Assembly: GCF_036014215.1 (NCBI RefSeq) | Contig: NZ_CP107921.1 | Span: 4,584,001 to 4,648,000 of the forward strand | Length of the DNA stretch: 64,000 nucleotides | Reading direction: 5' to 3' | Origin: Streptomyces sp. NBC_00440 | Lineage (GTDB): Bacteria > Actinomycetota > Actinomycetes > Streptomycetales > Streptomycetaceae | In this document: in pieces, positions 1-10,531 of the stretch | How the letters are laid out: each line of letters starts with the position of its first letter | Position numbering within the stretch: the stretch's first letter is position 1 | Made by a program: the position numbers and the translations under genes | The notes under the pieces: model-generated | The model's database searches: none | The model's input: the letters and a program-made list of their open reading frames with translations, nothing else | What the model was told of the DNA's origin: nothing

Positions 1-1386
1 GAACAACTGCCCGAACAGACCCACGAGTCCGGCCGCGATGGCGGTGGACGGCACCGCCGAGATGCGTCCCGCGTAGTGCAGCGCCCCGTAGACGATCCAG
101 GCCACCCCGCCGTTCAGCGTCACCATCAGCACCGTCGAGCGGTCCTGCTGGAGCAGGATCGCGAAGGCGAAGGTCAGCACCATCGCGGCGATGATCTGGA
201 CGACGGGCCTGTTGACGCTCAGCAGCGCCGCCTCCGCGTTGAGCCCGCCGGCGCCGAGCTGGAGCCCCGCCGAGATCACGATCAGCACGCCGATGACGAT
301 CGAGATGAAGAAGTAGACGACTTCGAGGAGCCGCGCGGACGCGGTGATGTAGTAACCGGTCAGACCGTCCTGGACGCCCGCGACGAGCGCCCGTCCCGGC
401 AGCAGGGCGAAGAGCCCACCGGTGATCACCGCTGAGGCGCGCAGGCCGGGCACGTCCAGGATCGTGAGCAGCACCCCCACCGCGGCCGGCGGCATCGCCG
501 CCACCGAGAACTGGTAGAACTCCGGCAGCCCGCGCCCGGCGAGGAACCAGGCAAGCCGGTCGCCGAGCATCGCACCCACCATCGCCGCGATGAAGACCAG
601 CGCGCCACCGCCGACGAGCACGGAGGCCGCACCGGCCAGCAGCCCGTTGGCGGTCGTCAGCGCCCAGCCCGGATAGGGGTGGCGGTTACGGCGGATCCCG
701 GCGAGGCCGCGGTACGCCTCCTCCAGCGAGACGTCGACGTCCTCGGACGTGATGTCGTCGATGAGGTGGTAGACCGCCGCCAGACGGGTGTAGTCGGTGC
801 CGCGGCGGCGTACGGTACGGCTCGCGGTCACCGGGTCGTCCACCAGCGACGGCTGGTGCGAGATCGACAGCAGGGTGAAGGTGACGGTCGGCTCGCAGCG
901 TTCGAGCCCGTACGCCTGGGTGACGCCGAACATCGCCGCCTCGACGTCCTCGGCGCCCTCGCCGCCCGCGAGCAGCAGCTCGCCGATACGCAGCGTCAGG
1001 TCGAGCACGCGCGGTACGGCGGGACCCGACTCGTCGTCCTGCTTCTGCGCCGCTTCCACCGTCGGCCGCTCATGGACCGGCATCCGCAGCATCGTGCGCA
1101 TCCGGTCCTGCCAGGGCGCCTCCTTGGCCAGCTTGATCATGGGGAAGCCATGGGCCGGGGTGAAGGCGGGCGGCGAGTTCTGGGCGCTGTACGTCTGCGG
1201 GGTGGTGAAGGCGGAACCCTCGGGTTCGGAAGGCGTCTCGGCGGCCAGCCCGGGCGGCACGGCGAACTCCGAGGTGGTGGAGGAGTCCTCGGGGGCCGGG
1301 GTCCCCGTGCCCGTCGGCGGTACGAAGGCGCTCCGTACCTCGTCCGACTGCGGCTTGCGGTCCTCGGGACCGTCGGTCTCAGCCAC
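1..1386 (-). CDS. Threonine/serine exporter family protein (ThrE-like), 3' end outside window
   Basis: Integral membrane protein of the ThrE (DUF1212/DUF3815) family, which exports small amino acids such as threonine and serine. Translating the minus strand from GTG 1386 gives an open frame of 462 codons that runs off base 1. The first ~110 residues are hydrophilic and disordered. A soluble domain with RIGELLLAGGEGAEDVE follows, which is typical of the ThrE N-terminal half. From about residue 250 there is a string of hydrophobic helices (LLAGAASVLVGGGALVFIAA, then several more). A GGGAG Shine-Dalgarno-like stretch precedes the GTG. The long frames on the opposite strand are shadows. The family call is fairly secure; the exported substrate is inferred. 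Confidence 0.85.
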   Translation of the reverse strand, partial: MAETDGPEDRKPQSDEVRSAFVPPTGTGTPAPEDSSTTSEFAVPPGLAAETPSEPEGSAFTTPQTYSAQNSPPAFTPAHGFPMIKLAKEAPWQDRMRTMLRMPVHERPTVEAAQKQDDESGPAVPRVLDLTLRIGELLLAGGEGAEDVEAAMFGVTQAYGLERCEPTVTFTLLSISHQPSLVDDPVTASRTVRRRGTDYTRLAAVYHLIDDITSEDVDVSLEEAYRGLAGIRRNRHPYPGWALTTANGLLAGAASVLVGGGALVFIAAMVGAMLGDRLAWFLAGRGLPEFYQFSVAAMPPAAVGVLLTILDVPGLRASAVITGGLFALLPGRALVAGVQDGLTGYYITASARLLEVVYFFISIVIGVLIVISAGLQLGAGGLNAEAALLSVNRPVVQIIAAMVLTFAFAILLQQDRSTVLMVTLNGGVAWIVYGALHYAGRISAVPSTAIAAGLVGLFGQLF

Positions 1387-1561
1387 TCGCTCCGCTCCCA
1401 CCTCTCCCGTACCTGATCAGCGCCTGCCCAGTATGCGCACGGATACCGCCTGTACCGCCTCCGGACGCACTGCGGGCGGTGCGCCCCGGAGGGACACACC
1501 GCCCGCAGGAGCAGTCTCGGCACGGGCCGGGCTGTGCGGCCGGCACCGCATCAGCCGTGGC

Positions 1562-2056
1562 TCAGTGCGACCCGCCCTGCGCCTGGAGGCGCTTGTACGA
1601 GTTCTCGACCTCGGCCTCGGCGTCGGCACGGCCGACCCAGTCGGCGCCCTCGACGGACTTGCCGGGCTCCAGGTCCTTGTAGACCTCGAAGAAGTGCTGG
1701 ATCTCCAGGCGGTCGAACTCCGACACGTGGTGGATGTCGCGCAGGTGCTCCACCCGGGGGTCGGAGGCCGGGACGCAGAGCAGCTTGTCGTCGCCGCCGG
1801 CCTCGTCGGTCATCCGGAACATGCCGATCGCGCGGCACTTGATGACACAGCCGGGGAAGGTCGGCTCGTCCAGCAGGACAAGGGCGTCCAGCGGGTCGCC
1901 GTCCTCGCCGAGGGTGTTCTCGACGAATCCGTAGTCCGCGGGGTAGCTGGTCGAGGTGAAGAGCCGACGGTCCAGACGGATCCGGCCGGTCTCGTGGTCC
2001 ACCTCGTACTTGTTCCGCGAACCCTTCGGAATCTCGATGGTGACGTCGAACTCCAC
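1562..2056 (-). CDS. ppa: Inorganic pyrophosphatase (family I)
   Basis: Soluble family I pyrophosphatase, which hydrolyses PPi to two phosphates and so pulls biosynthetic reactions forward. The 164-residue product carries the family signature [10 protein letters not shown] with metal-binding aspartates, plus [11 protein letters not shown] and the [10 protein letters not shown]-terminal motif. Length is normal for the family. I chose GTG 2056 because a perfect GGAGGAG sits six nucleotides upstream; an in-frame ATG at 2071 overlaps that ribosome-binding site and would add MEEPP. The gene is divergent from dacB, so the promoters of both lie between 2057 and about 2195. Confidence 0.95.
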   Translation of the reverse strand: MEFDVTIEIPKGSRNKYEVDHETGRIRLDRRLFTSTSYPADYGFVENTLGEDGDPLDALVLLDEPTFPGCVIKCRAIGMFRMTDEAGGDDKLLCVPASDPRVEHLRDIHHVSEFDRLEIQHFFEVYKDLEPGKSVEGADWVGRADAEAEVENSYKRLQAQGGSH

Positions 2057-2194
2057 GGGTGGCTCCTCCATGATCAACACGAACTTCGGGTGGTGCTGCG
2101 TCCTGCCGGACCGGCCGGATGCCGCGCGCACGGCAAACGCAGTGGTTAAGTGTCCCCCACGACGATGTGTGATCGCGAAAGGGGCTGCTCCGAG

Positions 2195-3715
2195 GTGCCG
2201 GTGCCGAAGGTGACGACGTGGCAACTCTCGGCGGGCTCCGCCGTGATCGGTCTCGCGCTCGCGGCCGGGCTGATCGCGGCGTCCGGACCCTGGGACTCAG
2301 GTCAGCGTAAGGCCGAGCGGGACTGGGCCGCTGCCCGGGACCGGACAGGTGGCGCACATCACGGGAGCCCGGCGCACCCCGGCAGGCCGGCCGGTCCGGC
2401 GCCCGCGCCCCATGCGCCCGGCGTGCTGGCCGCACTCGGCAGCAGCGCCGCACCGACCGGCAAAGGGCTCGGCGATGCGCTCGGCCACCTGATGGACGAC
2501 CCGGCGCTGGGCCCCACCGCGGGCGGCGTGGTGATCGACACCGTCACCGGCCGGACCCTGTACGGATCGGACGCTGGCCGGCCGATGACCCCCGCCTCCA
2601 CGGTGAAGCTGGCGACGATGGCCGCCGGGCTCTCCGCGCTCGGTCCCGGCCACCGCATCGCCACCACCGTCACCGCGACCCCCGACGGGAAGCGGGTGAC
2701 CCTCAGGGGCGGCGGTGACCCGACCCTGGACCGGGACGGGCTGCGGGCGCTCGCCGACGCGACGGCCAAGGTGCTGCGCGACCGGGGCGTCAGCTCCGTC
2801 CGTATCTCGTACGACACCTCGCTCTACTCGGGACCCGTGCTGCACCCCATCGGCCCCAACGACAACCTCGCCCCGGTCAGCGCCCTCATGACGGACGAGG
2901 GGCGGCTGGGCGGCGGCTCCGGGGATTCCGGCGGCTCCGGGGACCCCAGCGACTCCAGTGACTCCAGTGGCTCCAGTTCCTCCGGCGGCTCGGCCGGCTC
3001 CCCGGAGGAAGGGGACCACGGACCGGCCCCGCGCTCCGGCGACCCGGCGGGCGACACCGCCCGTACGTTCGCATCGATGCTGGCCGACCGGTCCGTCCAC
3101 AGCAAGGGCGCGCCGTCGCCCGGCAAGTCCCCCAAGGGCGCGAAGACGGTGGCCAGCACGTACTCGGCGCCGCTCTCGGCGCTGGTCGAGCGGGCCCTCA
3201 CCAACAGCGACAACGACATCGCCGAGGCCGTCGCCCGGCAGACCGCGCTCGCCGCGCACGAACCAGCGAGCTTCGCGGGCGCGGGCCGGGCGGTCCGGGA
3301 CCGGCTGAAGAAGCTCGGCCTGCCCCTGGGCGGGGCCCACTTCGCCGACGGCAGCGGGCTGAACAGGCAGGACAAGGTCTCGCCGACGCTGCTCGCCACC
3401 CTCCTCACCCGGGCGGGCGACCCGGCCCACCCCGAACTGCGCCCGATCCTCACCGGGCTGCCGATCGCCGGATTCACCGGCACACTCGACGGACGCTTCA
3501 CGGACCCGTCGGGCGCCGGGCGGGGTGCCGGTCTCATCCACGCCAAGACCGGCACCCTGACCGGGGTGAACACCCTGGCCGGGACGGTGGTGGACACCCG
3601 GGGCAGGCTGCTGGCCTTCGCGTTCATGGCGTCGGACACCGCGTCCCCGACGGCGGCCCAGTCGGCCCTCGACCGCCTGGGCACGGCCGTGGCGGCCTGC
3701 GGCTGCACCGGCTGA
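2195..3715 (+). CDS. dacB: D-alanyl-D-alanine carboxypeptidase/endopeptidase (PBP4, S13 family)
   Basis: Low-molecular-weight penicillin-binding protein that trims or cleaves peptidoglycan cross-links outside the membrane. A membrane segment or signal anchor ([17 protein letters not shown]) is followed by a Pro/Ala-rich linker. The three active-site motifs are present: SxxK as STVK near residue 135, SxN as SDN in the [12 protein letters not shown] stretch, and KTG in [12 protein letters not shown] low-complexity Gly/Ser/Asp insert of about 40 residues (DNA 2905-3010) interrupts the region between the first two motifs. Several in-frame GTGs exist (2150, 2195, 2201); 2195 has AAAGGGG upstream and just precedes the hydrophobic segment, so the start is uncertain by a few codons. 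Confidence 0.9.
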   Translation: MPVPKVTTWQLSAGSAVIGLALAAGLIAASGPWDSGQRKAERDWAAARDRTGGAHHGSPAHPGRPAGPAPAPHAPGVLAALGSSAAPTGKGLGDALGHLMDDPALGPTAGGVVIDTVTGRTLYGSDAGRPMTPASTVKLATMAAGLSALGPGHRIATTVTATPDGKRVTLRGGGDPTLDRDGLRALADATAKVLRDRGVSSVRISYDTSLYSGPVLHPIGPNDNLAPVSALMTDEGRLGGGSGDSGGSGDPSDSSDSSGSSSSGGSAGSPEEGDHGPAPRSGDPAGDTARTFASMLADRSVHSKGAPSPGKSPKGAKTVASTYSAPLSALVERALTNSDNDIAEAVARQTALAAHEPASFAGAGRAVRDRLKKLGLPLGGAHFADGSGLNRQDKVSPTLLATLLTRAGDPAHPELRPILTGLPIAGFTGTLDGRFTDPSGAGRGAGLIHAKTGTLTGVNTLAGTVVDTRGRLLAFAFMASDTASPTAAQSALDRLGTAVAACGCTG

Positions 3716-3852
3716 AGCCCTCCGGGAGCCCGCCCGGAGCTCCCCCGGGAGGCTTCGGTGGCCCACCCCCCGTCCGTACGGCGCCGCGTGTGCACCGCCC
3801 GTGAGCCGTGAGCAGCCGGTGCAACACCTCACCGTCCGCGGATCCGAGAACG

Positions 3853-3867
3853 TACGGTTGACGCATG
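3853..3867 (+). promoter_or_regulatory. -10 element with likely leaderless start of the DUF2342 metalloprotease
   Basis: TACGGT at 3853-3858 ends six nucleotides before the ATG at 3865, and no Shine-Dalgarno sequence is present. This spacing would place transcription initiation at the start codon itself. Confidence 0.45.
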
Positions 3868-4998
3868 ACGCGCATCGGTGGTGCCGAGATGGTCGACTGG
3901 AACCTCGCCACGGCGACTGCGACCCGCTTCGCGAAGCAGGGTCCGGACGTCAGCAGGGACGAGGCCCGAGCGGTGGTGGCGGAGTTGCGCAGGCACGCCA
4001 AGTCCGCCGAGGAGCACGTCCGCGCCTTCACCCGGATGATCCCCGAGGGCACGGACCTGGAGGACACCCCGGTCCTCGTGGTGGACCGCGCGGGGTGGGT
4101 CAAGGCCAACGTCGCCGGATTCCGTGAGGTCCTGAAACCCCTGCTGGAGAAGATGCAGGACCGGCGCGGCAACTCGCCGGGCGGGGCCGTGCTCGGCGCC
4201 GTGGGCGGCAAGGTCACCGGTGTCGAGCTGGGGATGCTGCTGTCGTTCCTCTCCTCACGGGTGCTGGGGCAGTACGAGACGTTCGCCCCCGCCGGACGTG
4301 ACCTGCCCGCGGGGGCGGGCAGCGGCGGCCGGCTGCTCCTGGTCGCGCCGAACATCGTCCATGTGGAGCGCGAGCTGGACGTCGACCCGCACGACTTCCG
4401 CCTCTGGGTCTGCCTGCACGAGGAGACCCACCGCACCCAGTTCACCGGTGTGCCCTGGCTCCGCGACCATCTGGAGGGCGAAATCCAGTCGTTCCTGGAG
4501 GAGACCGAGGTCGACCCGATGACCGTCCTGGAGCGGCTGCGCGAGGCCGCCCAGTCCTTCGCGGGCAACCGTCCGGCCGACGAGGGCGACGGCGGCAGCT
4601 CACTGGTCGAACTGGTCCAGACGCCCGCCCAGCGGGACATCCTCGGCCGGCTCACCGCGGTGATGTCGCTCCTCGAAGGGCACGCGGACTACGTGATGGA
4701 CGGCGTCGGCCCCCAGGTGGTGCCGTCGGTCGACGACATCCGCGAGAAGTTCCAGAAGCGCAGGGCACAGGGTGCGGGCCGCCTCGACCAGGCCCTTCGC
4801 AAGCTGCTCGGTCTTGACGCCAAACTCCGCCAGTACCGCGACGGCGAGCGCTTCGTACGGGCGGTGGTCGAAGAGGTCGGCATGGACGGCTTCAACCGCG
4901 TCTGGACTTCGCCGAACACGCTGCCCACCAAGGCGGAGATCGCCAAACCGGCGGACTGGATCGCGCGGGTGCACGGTAAGGGCGACAAGGCGCTCTGA
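3865..4998 (+). CDS. Zinc-dependent metalloprotease, DUF2342 / F420-biosynthesis-associated family
   Basis: Predicted intracellular zincin-like metallopeptidase of the actinobacterial DUF2342 family. The HExxH zinc motif is present as HEETHRTQF near residue 190. The sequence around it (RLWVCLHEETH, GVPWLRDHLEGEIQSFLEE) and the C-terminal LEGHADYVMDGVG are characteristic, the latter likely giving the distal zinc ligand. Length (377 aa) is normal and no signal peptide is seen. The family has been described as F420-biosynthesis-associated by gene context, but nothing in this window is an F420 gene. It is followed by tilS after about 170 bp. Substrate unknown. Confidence 0.85.
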   Translation: MTRIGGAEMVDWNLATATATRFAKQGPDVSRDEARAVVAELRRHAKSAEEHVRAFTRMIPEGTDLEDTPVLVVDRAGWVKANVAGFREVLKPLLEKMQDRRGNSPGGAVLGAVGGKVTGVELGMLLSFLSSRVLGQYETFAPAGRDLPAGAGSGGRLLLVAPNIVHVERELDVDPHDFRLWVCLHEETHRTQFTGVPWLRDHLEGEIQSFLEETEVDPMTVLERLREAAQSFAGNRPADEGDGGSSLVELVQTPAQRDILGRLTAVMSLLEGHADYVMDGVGPQVVPSVDDIREKFQKRRAQGAGRLDQALRKLLGLDAKLRQYRDGERFVRAVVEEVGMDGFNRVWTSPNTLPTKAEIAKPADWIARVHGKGDKAL

Positions 4999-5168
4999 CC
5001 CGGCCCACGGCAGAAGTACGCCGTGGTAATCACCCATCCGAGGGACCGTCGGCGAGGAGTTGGCGTGCGATGCTCGGGTAACGGCCTGGTTCTGTCACCA
5101 TCTATGCACTCTGTGTGACGCAGCCGTCCTCCGAGGCACCCCCCCAACTCCACCGAAGGGCACCGGAT

Positions 5169-6293
5169 ATGGGTCCCCATCCTGCGGTCGCAGCGATACG
5201 CCTGGCGGTCCGCCGCGTACTCCACGACGTACTCAACGAACAGACGGCCATCGACCTCAGCGGTCGCACGGCCAGTGACGGAACCCCGGCCGGGCGCCCG
5301 GCCCCCGGCGAAGGGCCCGGACACCCCGCGGCCCCGCACTCCCCGGGTGCGCGCCCCGGAGGCACCCCGTCCGAGCAGCACCGGCCACTGGTGCTGGTCG
5401 CGTGCTCCGGTGGCGCCGACTCCATGGCGCTCGCATCGGCCCTGGCCTTCGAGGCCCGCAAACTCGACATCCGCGCAGGCGGCGTCACCATCGACCACGG
5501 TCTCCAGGACGGCTCGGACTCCCGCGCCGACGAAGTCGTCTCCCGGCTCAGGGGCCTCGGACTCGGCCCCGTGGAATCCGTCGCCGTGACGGTCGGCCGG
5601 GCCGGCGGGCCCGAGGCCGCCGCAAGGGACGCCCGGTACGCCGCGCTCGACGCCGTGGCGGAGCGCCACGGCGCCGCGGCCGTCCTCCTGGGCCACACCA
5701 GGGACGACCAGGCGGAGACCGTCCTCCTCGGCCTCGCACGGGGCTCCGGGATCCGCTCCCTGTCCGGTATGGCGGCCGTCTCGGGGGCGGCCGGCCGGTA
5801 CCGCAGGCCCTTCCTCCAGCTCGACCGCCAGACGGCCCGCAAGGCCTGTCTCGTCCAGCACCTCCCGGTCTGGGACGATCCGCACAACACGGACCCCTCG
5901 TACACCCGCTCCCGGCTGCGCCACGAAGGGCTGCCCGCCCTGGAGAAGTCACTCGGCAAAGGGGTCGTGGAGGCGCTGGCCCGCACCGCACGCCTCTCCC
6001 GCGACGACGCCGACGCCCTGGACGCCTGGGCGGCGAACGCCGAGGAGGCATCCAGGGACGAGGCAGGGCAGCTGGAGTGCGCCAAGCTCTACGCCCTGCC
6101 GCCCGCCGTCCGCAGCCGGGTGCTGCGCCGCTCCGCCATCGCCGCCGGCTCGCCCGCCGGATCCCTCTTCGCCCGCCACATCGAGGAGATCGACCGGCTG
6201 ATCACCGGCTGGCGCGGGCAGGGTGCCATCAACCTCCCGGGCCGCGTCGAGGCTCAGCGGCAGGGTGGCAGACTGGTTATCCGGCAAGGCTGA
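5169..6293 (+). CDS. tilS: tRNA(Ile)-lysidine synthase
   Basis: Attaches lysine to C34 of the CAU-anticodon tRNA-Ile, using ATP, so that AUA is read as isoleucine. The PP-loop ATPase signature SGGADS lies in [16 protein letters not shown] near residue 80. Further family motifs are [12 protein letters not shown] and [20 protein letters not shown] 5169 starts the recognisable family sequence ([18 protein letters not shown]) with GAAGGG upstream; the longer frame from 5115 looks non-coding. A Pro/Gly-rich insertion of about 35 residues precedes the PP-loop. It sits 49 bp upstream of hpt, a common bacterial pairing (tilS-hpt-ftsH). Confidence 0.93.
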   Translation: MGPHPAVAAIRLAVRRVLHDVLNEQTAIDLSGRTASDGTPAGRPAPGEGPGHPAAPHSPGARPGGTPSEQHRPLVLVACSGGADSMALASALAFEARKLDIRAGGVTIDHGLQDGSDSRADEVVSRLRGLGLGPVESVAVTVGRAGGPEAAARDARYAALDAVAERHGAAAVLLGHTRDDQAETVLLGLARGSGIRSLSGMAAVSGAAGRYRRPFLQLDRQTARKACLVQHLPVWDDPHNTDPSYTRSRLRHEGLPALEKSLGKGVVEALARTARLSRDDADALDAWAANAEEASRDEAGQLECAKLYALPPAVRSRVLRRSAIAAGSPAGSLFARHIEEIDRLITGWRGQGAINLPGRVEAQRQGGRLVIRQG

Positions 6294-6342
6294 CGCGAAG
6301 CTGCGCCGCAAGCCGAAGCACAAGCAACTGAAAGTGGCCCGG

Positions 6343-6897
6343 GTGAACGAGAAAGACATGGGCACCGACCTCGCGTCGGTGCTCATCACCAAGGAAGAGA
6401 TCGACGCCAAGCTCGCGGAGCTGGCCGCGAAGATCGACGCGGAGTACGCGGGCAAGGATCTGCTGCTCGTCGGTGTTCTCAAGGGCGCTGTGATGGTGAT
6501 GGCCGACCTGGCCCGTGCGCTGTCCACGTCGGTCACCATGGACTGGATGGCGGTGTCGTCGTACGGCGCCGGTACGCAGTCGTCGGGTGTCGTCCGGATC
6601 CTCAAGGACCTGGACACCGACATCAAGGGCAAGCACGTCCTGATCGTCGAGGACATCATCGACTCGGGTCTGACTCTCTCCTGGCTGCTGTCGAACCTCG
6701 GATCCCGCGAGCCCGCCTCGCTGGAGGTCTGCACGCTGCTCCGTAAGCCGGATGCCGCCAAGGTCTCCCTCGATGTGAAGTGGGCCGGGTTCGATATTCC
6801 GAATGAGTTCGTCGTCGGATACGGACTCGACTACGCGGAGAAGTACCGCAATCTCCCGTTTGTCGGCACGCTGGCTCCGCACGTGTACGGCGGCTGA
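6343..6897 (+). CDS. hpt: Hypoxanthine phosphoribosyltransferase
   Basis: Purine salvage enzyme that converts hypoxanthine or guanine plus PRPP to IMP or GMP. The PRPP-binding motif is the [18 protein letters not shown] stretch. [13 protein letters not shown] and the C-terminal [23 protein letters not shown] are typical. The product is about 184 aa from GTG 6343; ATG 6358 (MGTDLASVL) is an alternative and neither has a strong ribosome-binding site. The frame extends upstream into tilS, but that part is not family-like. The cluster tilS-hpt-ftsH-folE is conserved in many bacteria. Confidence 0.95.
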   Translation: MNEKDMGTDLASVLITKEEIDAKLAELAAKIDAEYAGKDLLLVGVLKGAVMVMADLARALSTSVTMDWMAVSSYGAGTQSSGVVRILKDLDTDIKGKHVLIVEDIIDSGLTLSWLLSNLGSREPASLEVCTLLRKPDAAKVSLDVKWAGFDIPNEFVVGYGLDYAEKYRNLPFVGTLAPHVYGG

Positions 6898-7114
6898 CTC
6901 CCCGTCCGGCTCTGCCGGGCGACCCGCATTCAGCCGTGAGCCGAACGGGAACCCTCACCTATTTCCCGCCGTTGGAGCAGGGGAAGGCAGGTTCGTCGGC
7001 ACTCCCGTGAGGTCGCGGGCGGCAATGCTGGGGTACCGTCCGAAGAACACTCTTTACTCACAGCAGCATTTACCTACGGGCAGGAGGGACGGGGCGTAGT
7101 TCCGCCCCGTATGG

Positions 7115-9157
7115 ATGGACGTGAAGCGATACTTCCGTGGGCCGGTCATGTGGATCGTGCTGGCCGTCCTCGCCGTGGTCGTGTTGATGCAGGTCGTCGG
7201 CTCGTCGGGCGGCTACAAGTCAGTGGACACCTCCAAGGTCGTCCAGGCGATCGACAAGAACCAGGTCGAGCAGGCCAAGGTCACGACTGGTGACGAGAAC
7301 GTCATCAAGATCGAGCTGAAGAACGGCCAGAAGCTGGGCGGCGAGTCGGGCGGCAAGTTCCAGGCGAACTACATCGGCGACGCACAGGGCACTGCCCTCG
7401 CCGCCAAGCTGCAGAGCAAGGTCGACAGCGGCGACATCGCGAAGGGCTACACGGTCTCGCCGTCGAAGCAGAACCCCTTCGTCGGGATCCTGCTCTCGCT
7501 GCTGCCCTTCGTACTCATCGTCGTGGTCTTCCTGTTTCTGATGAATCAGATGCAGGGCGGCGGCTCCAAGGTCATGCAGTTCGGCAAGTCAAAGGCCAAG
7601 CTGATCACCAAGGACACCCCCAAGACGACCTTCTCCGATGTGGCGGGGTCCGACGAGGCTGTCGAAGAGCTCCATGAGATCAAGGAGTTCCTGCAGGAGC
7701 CGGCGAAGTTCCAGGCCGTCGGCGCCAAGATCCCCAAGGGCGTCCTGCTGTACGGGCCGCCCGGAACGGGCAAGACGCTGCTCGCGCGCGCCGTCGCGGG
7801 CGAGGCCGGCGTGCCGTTCTACTCGATCTCAGGTTCCGACTTCGTCGAGATGTTCGTCGGTGTCGGTGCCTCCCGAGTGCGTGACCTCTTCGAGCAGGCC
7901 AAGGCGAACGCTCCGGCGATCGTCTTCGTCGACGAGATCGACGCCGTCGGCCGGCACCGCGGTGCGGGCCTCGGCGGTGGCCACGACGAGCGCGAGCAGA
8001 CGCTGAACCAGCTGCTCGTCGAGATGGACGGCTTCGACGTGAAGGGCGGGGTCATCCTGATCGCCGCCACCAACCGGCCGGACATCCTGGACCCGGCGCT
8101 GCTGCGTCCCGGCCGTTTCGACCGGCAGATCGCGGTCGACCGTCCGGACATGCAGGGCCGCCTTGAGATCCTCAAGGTTCACCAGAAGGGCAAGCCGGTC
8201 GCCCCGGACGTCGATCTGGGCGCCGTTGCCCGTCGTACGCCCGGCTTCACCGGTGCCGACCTGGCCAACGTGCTGAACGAAGCGGCGCTCCTCACGGCGC
8301 GCGGCAACCAGAAGCTCGTGGACAACGAGGCGCTGGACGAGGCGATCGACCGTGTCGTGGCGGGCCCGCAGAAGCGGACCCGGATCATGTCCGACAAGGA
8401 GAAGAAGATCACCGCGTACCACGAGGGCGGACACGCCCTGGTCGCGGCAGCTTCTCCCAACTCGGACCCGGTCCACAAGATCACGATCCTCTCCAGAGGC
8501 CGTGCTCTCGGCTACACGATGGTCCTGCCCGACGAGGACAAGTACTCGACCACGCGCAACGAAATGCTCGACCAGCTGGCTTACATGCTGGGCGGGCGCG
8601 CGGCCGAGGAGCTCGTTTTCCACGACCCGACCACGGGCGCGGCGAACGACATCGAGAAGGCCACGGCCACCGCTCGCGCGATGGTCACGCAGTACGGCAT
8701 GACCGAGCGCCTGGGCGCGATCAAGTTCGGTGGCGACAACACCGAGCCGTTCGTCGGCCGGGAGATGGGTCATCAGCGCGACTACTCGGAAGAGGTCGCG
8801 GCGCTGGTCGACGAAGAGGTCAAGAAGCTCATCGAGACCGCGCACAACGAGGCCTGGGAGATCCTCGTCGAGAACCGCGACGTTCTCGACAACCTGGTCC
8901 TCCAGCTCCTGGAGAAGGAGACGCTGAACAAGGAGCAGATCGCTGAGGTCTTCTCCGGCATTGTGAAGCGTCCGGCCCGCCCCGCGTGGACCGGCTCCAA
9001 CCGGCGTACGCCCTCGACGCGCCCGCCGGTGCTCTCCCCGAGGGAGCTGGCGCTCACCAACGGCGCCGTTGGTGCGGTCACCGCGGGTGCCAACGGCACG
9101 ACCCCCTCGGAAGGCGGCGGCATCGAGGCCGTCCCCGAGGACCGGCCGGAGAGCTGA
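7115..9157 (+). CDS. ftsH: ATP-dependent zinc metalloprotease FtsH
   Basis: Membrane-anchored AAA+ protease that degrades membrane and regulatory proteins. The first TM helix is at residues 10-28 and the second at about 122-144, flanking a small extracytoplasmic domain. Walker A GPPGTGKT is at 214-221, Walker B FVDEID at 271-276, the second region of homology ends in [10 protein letters not shown], and the zinc site HEGGH is at 436-440. Length is 680 aa, slightly long because of a Pro/Thr/Gly-rich tail. The start overlaps another ATG at 7111 in a different frame; 7115 gives the standard N-terminus. A strong terminator follows at 9197-9238. Confidence 0.97.
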   Translation: MDVKRYFRGPVMWIVLAVLAVVVLMQVVGSSGGYKSVDTSKVVQAIDKNQVEQAKVTTGDENVIKIELKNGQKLGGESGGKFQANYIGDAQGTALAAKLQSKVDSGDIAKGYTVSPSKQNPFVGILLSLLPFVLIVVVFLFLMNQMQGGGSKVMQFGKSKAKLITKDTPKTTFSDVAGSDEAVEELHEIKEFLQEPAKFQAVGAKIPKGVLLYGPPGTGKTLLARAVAGEAGVPFYSISGSDFVEMFVGVGASRVRDLFEQAKANAPAIVFVDEIDAVGRHRGAGLGGGHDEREQTLNQLLVEMDGFDVKGGVILIAATNRPDILDPALLRPGRFDRQIAVDRPDMQGRLEILKVHQKGKPVAPDVDLGAVARRTPGFTGADLANVLNEAALLTARGNQKLVDNEALDEAIDRVVAGPQKRTRIMSDKEKKITAYHEGGHALVAAASPNSDPVHKITILSRGRALGYTMVLPDEDKYSTTRNEMLDQLAYMLGGRAAEELVFHDPTTGAANDIEKATATARAMVTQYGMTERLGAIKFGGDNTEPFVGREMGHQRDYSEEVAALVDEEVKKLIETAHNEAWEILVENRDVLDNLVLQLLEKETLNKEQIAEVFSGIVKRPARPAWTGSNRRTPSTRPPVLSPRELALTNGAVGAVTAGANGTTPSEGGGIEAVPEDRPES

Positions 9158-9196
9158 CCCGGAGCCCTTCCCTACCGGGCAGGCCCCGGAATGTAT

Positions 9197-9238
9197 GCCG
9201 CGTCCCCCAGGTTCTAGCCTGGGGGACGCGGCGTTTTT
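9197..9238 (+). terminator. Rho-independent terminator after ftsH, directly upstream of folE
   Basis: A perfect 15-bp inverted repeat: left arm 9197-9211 beginning GCCGCGTCCCCC, 6-nt loop TTCTAG, right arm 9218-9232. It is followed by G and a run of five T at 9234-9238. This is a textbook intrinsic terminator. It ends only 26 nt before the folE start codon, so folE must start within or just after it, or read through it. Confidence 0.85.
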
Positions 9239-9264
9239 CTTGGAGAACGAGGAACGAGGAACAG

Positions 9265-9870
9265 ATGACCGACCCGATAACGCTGGACGGCGCGAGCCAG
9301 ATCCGCGAGTTCGACGAGAAGCGGGCCGAGGACGCCGTACGGGAGCTGCTCATCGCCGTCGGGGAGGACCCGGACCGAGAGGGGCTGCTGGAGACACCGG
9401 CCCGGGTGGCGCGCGCGTACAAGGAGATCTTCGCCGGTCTGCGGCAGAAGCCCGAGGACGTACTGACGACGACGTTCGACCTCGGCCACGACGAGATGGT
9501 CCTGGTCAAGGACATCGAGGTGCAGAGCCACTGCGAGCACCACCTCGTGCCGTTCACCGGGGTCGCCCACGTCGGCTACATCCCGTCATCCGACGGGAAG
9601 ATCACCGGCCTGTCGAAACTCGCCCGGCTCGTCGACGTCTTCGCCCGGCGCCCCCAGGTCCAGGAGCGGCTGACCACGCAGGTCGCGGAGTCGCTGATGG
9701 ACATACTGGAGCCGCGCGGGGTGATCGTGGTCATCGAGTGCGAGCACATGTGCATGACGATGCGCGGGGTCCGGAAGCCGGGGGCGAAGACGATCACATC
9801 GGCGGTCCGCGGCCAGCTGCGCGACGCGGCGACCCGCGCCGAAGCGATGAGCCTGATCATGGCCCGCTGA
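9265..9870 (+). CDS. folE: GTP cyclohydrolase I
   Basis: First step of folate biosynthesis: GTP to 7,8-dihydroneopterin triphosphate. The 201-aa product has the zinc and active-site motifs [12 protein letters not shown] near residue 92, IIPS-like [16 protein letters not shown], and the [17 protein letters not shown] stretch that supplies the remaining Cys/His ligands. ATG 9265 is preceded by a GAGGAAC ribosome-binding site. The frame can be extended to 8986, but that part overlaps ftsH and is spurious. The rest of the folate genes (folP, folB, folK) lie on the opposite strand and converge on it. Confidence 0.96.
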   Translation: MTDPITLDGASQIREFDEKRAEDAVRELLIAVGEDPDREGLLETPARVARAYKEIFAGLRQKPEDVLTTTFDLGHDEMVLVKDIEVQSHCEHHLVPFTGVAHVGYIPSSDGKITGLSKLARLVDVFARRPQVQERLTTQVAESLMDILEPRGVIVVIECEHMCMTMRGVRKPGAKTITSAVRGQLRDAATRAEAMSLIMAR

Positions 9871-9948
9871 GCCGTGGAGCCCGACGAGCGGTAAGGCCTG
9901 GTGAGCCGGAGCAGATCCCTGGTTCGGGCGGCTCGGCCGCGCCCCGGG

Positions 9949-10431
9949 TCAGACGGCTGCGTCCCGGCCGTTGTGGTCATCGTCGTCCGGGAGCTTGCAC
10001 ACCCGCTCCAGGAAGAACGCAGCCGCGACCACCGCGACCCCCGCCACCAGTGAGAAGCCGGCATAGATGGCCTGGTCCCGGCGGGCCGGGTCGTCAAGGT
10101 GGCTGAGCAGATAGACGCCCGTGCCGCCGTACATCCCGCAGACCAGCGACGCCACCAGCGCACTGGCCTGCGCGAAGACCACCGCGCGGGCCGCCATCAG
10201 CGGGTCCACGCCCTTCGCGCCGGGCCGGCGCTCCCGCTGGGCCCGCAGCCGGGCACGGAGCGAGAGCGCCGTGGCGAGCAGCACCACCGCGATGGCGCCC
10301 AGCACGATGGGCGCGGCGAGCGGCACGCTCGGCAGGGTGCCCACCGAGTTCCAGAGCCGCGCGCCCGCCCAGGAGAGCACTCCGGCGACGACGAACAGGC
10401 CGGCCAGTACCCCGAGCCGTAGTTGCTTCAC
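9949..10431 (-). CDS. DUF3180 membrane protein
   Basis: Small membrane protein of 160 aa with four predicted helices: residues about 6-25, 38-60, 83-105 and 120-143, with a basic loop (RARLRAQRERRPGAKG) after the second. It resembles the actinobacterial DUF3180 family, which is habitually encoded next to folK. The molecular role is unknown. It lies downstream of folK on the same strand with a gap of about 100 bp, so it is probably the last gene of the folP-folB-folK transcript. Confidence 0.75.
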   Translation of the reverse strand: MKQLRLGVLAGLFVVAGVLSWAGARLWNSVGTLPSVPLAAPIVLGAIAVVLLATALSLRARLRAQRERRPGAKGVDPLMAARAVVFAQASALVASLVCGMYGGTGVYLLSHLDDPARRDQAIYAGFSLVAGVAVVAAAFFLERVCKLPDDDDHNGRDAAV

Positions 10432-10531
10432 GTGATTCTGCTCTTCACTCTGCTGTTCCTTGTCTGCCCTGCCCGTGGGCCCGTCCCTCTGCCGCGCCGG
10501 ACACCCGGAGCGATCCCCCAGAGGCTAACGG

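Noticed and set aside
797..2149. 450-codon plus-strand frame opposite the ThrE and ppa genes
   Set aside because: Arg/Ser/Pro-rich antisense shadow; the minus strand carries recognisable ThrE and pyrophosphatase sequence.
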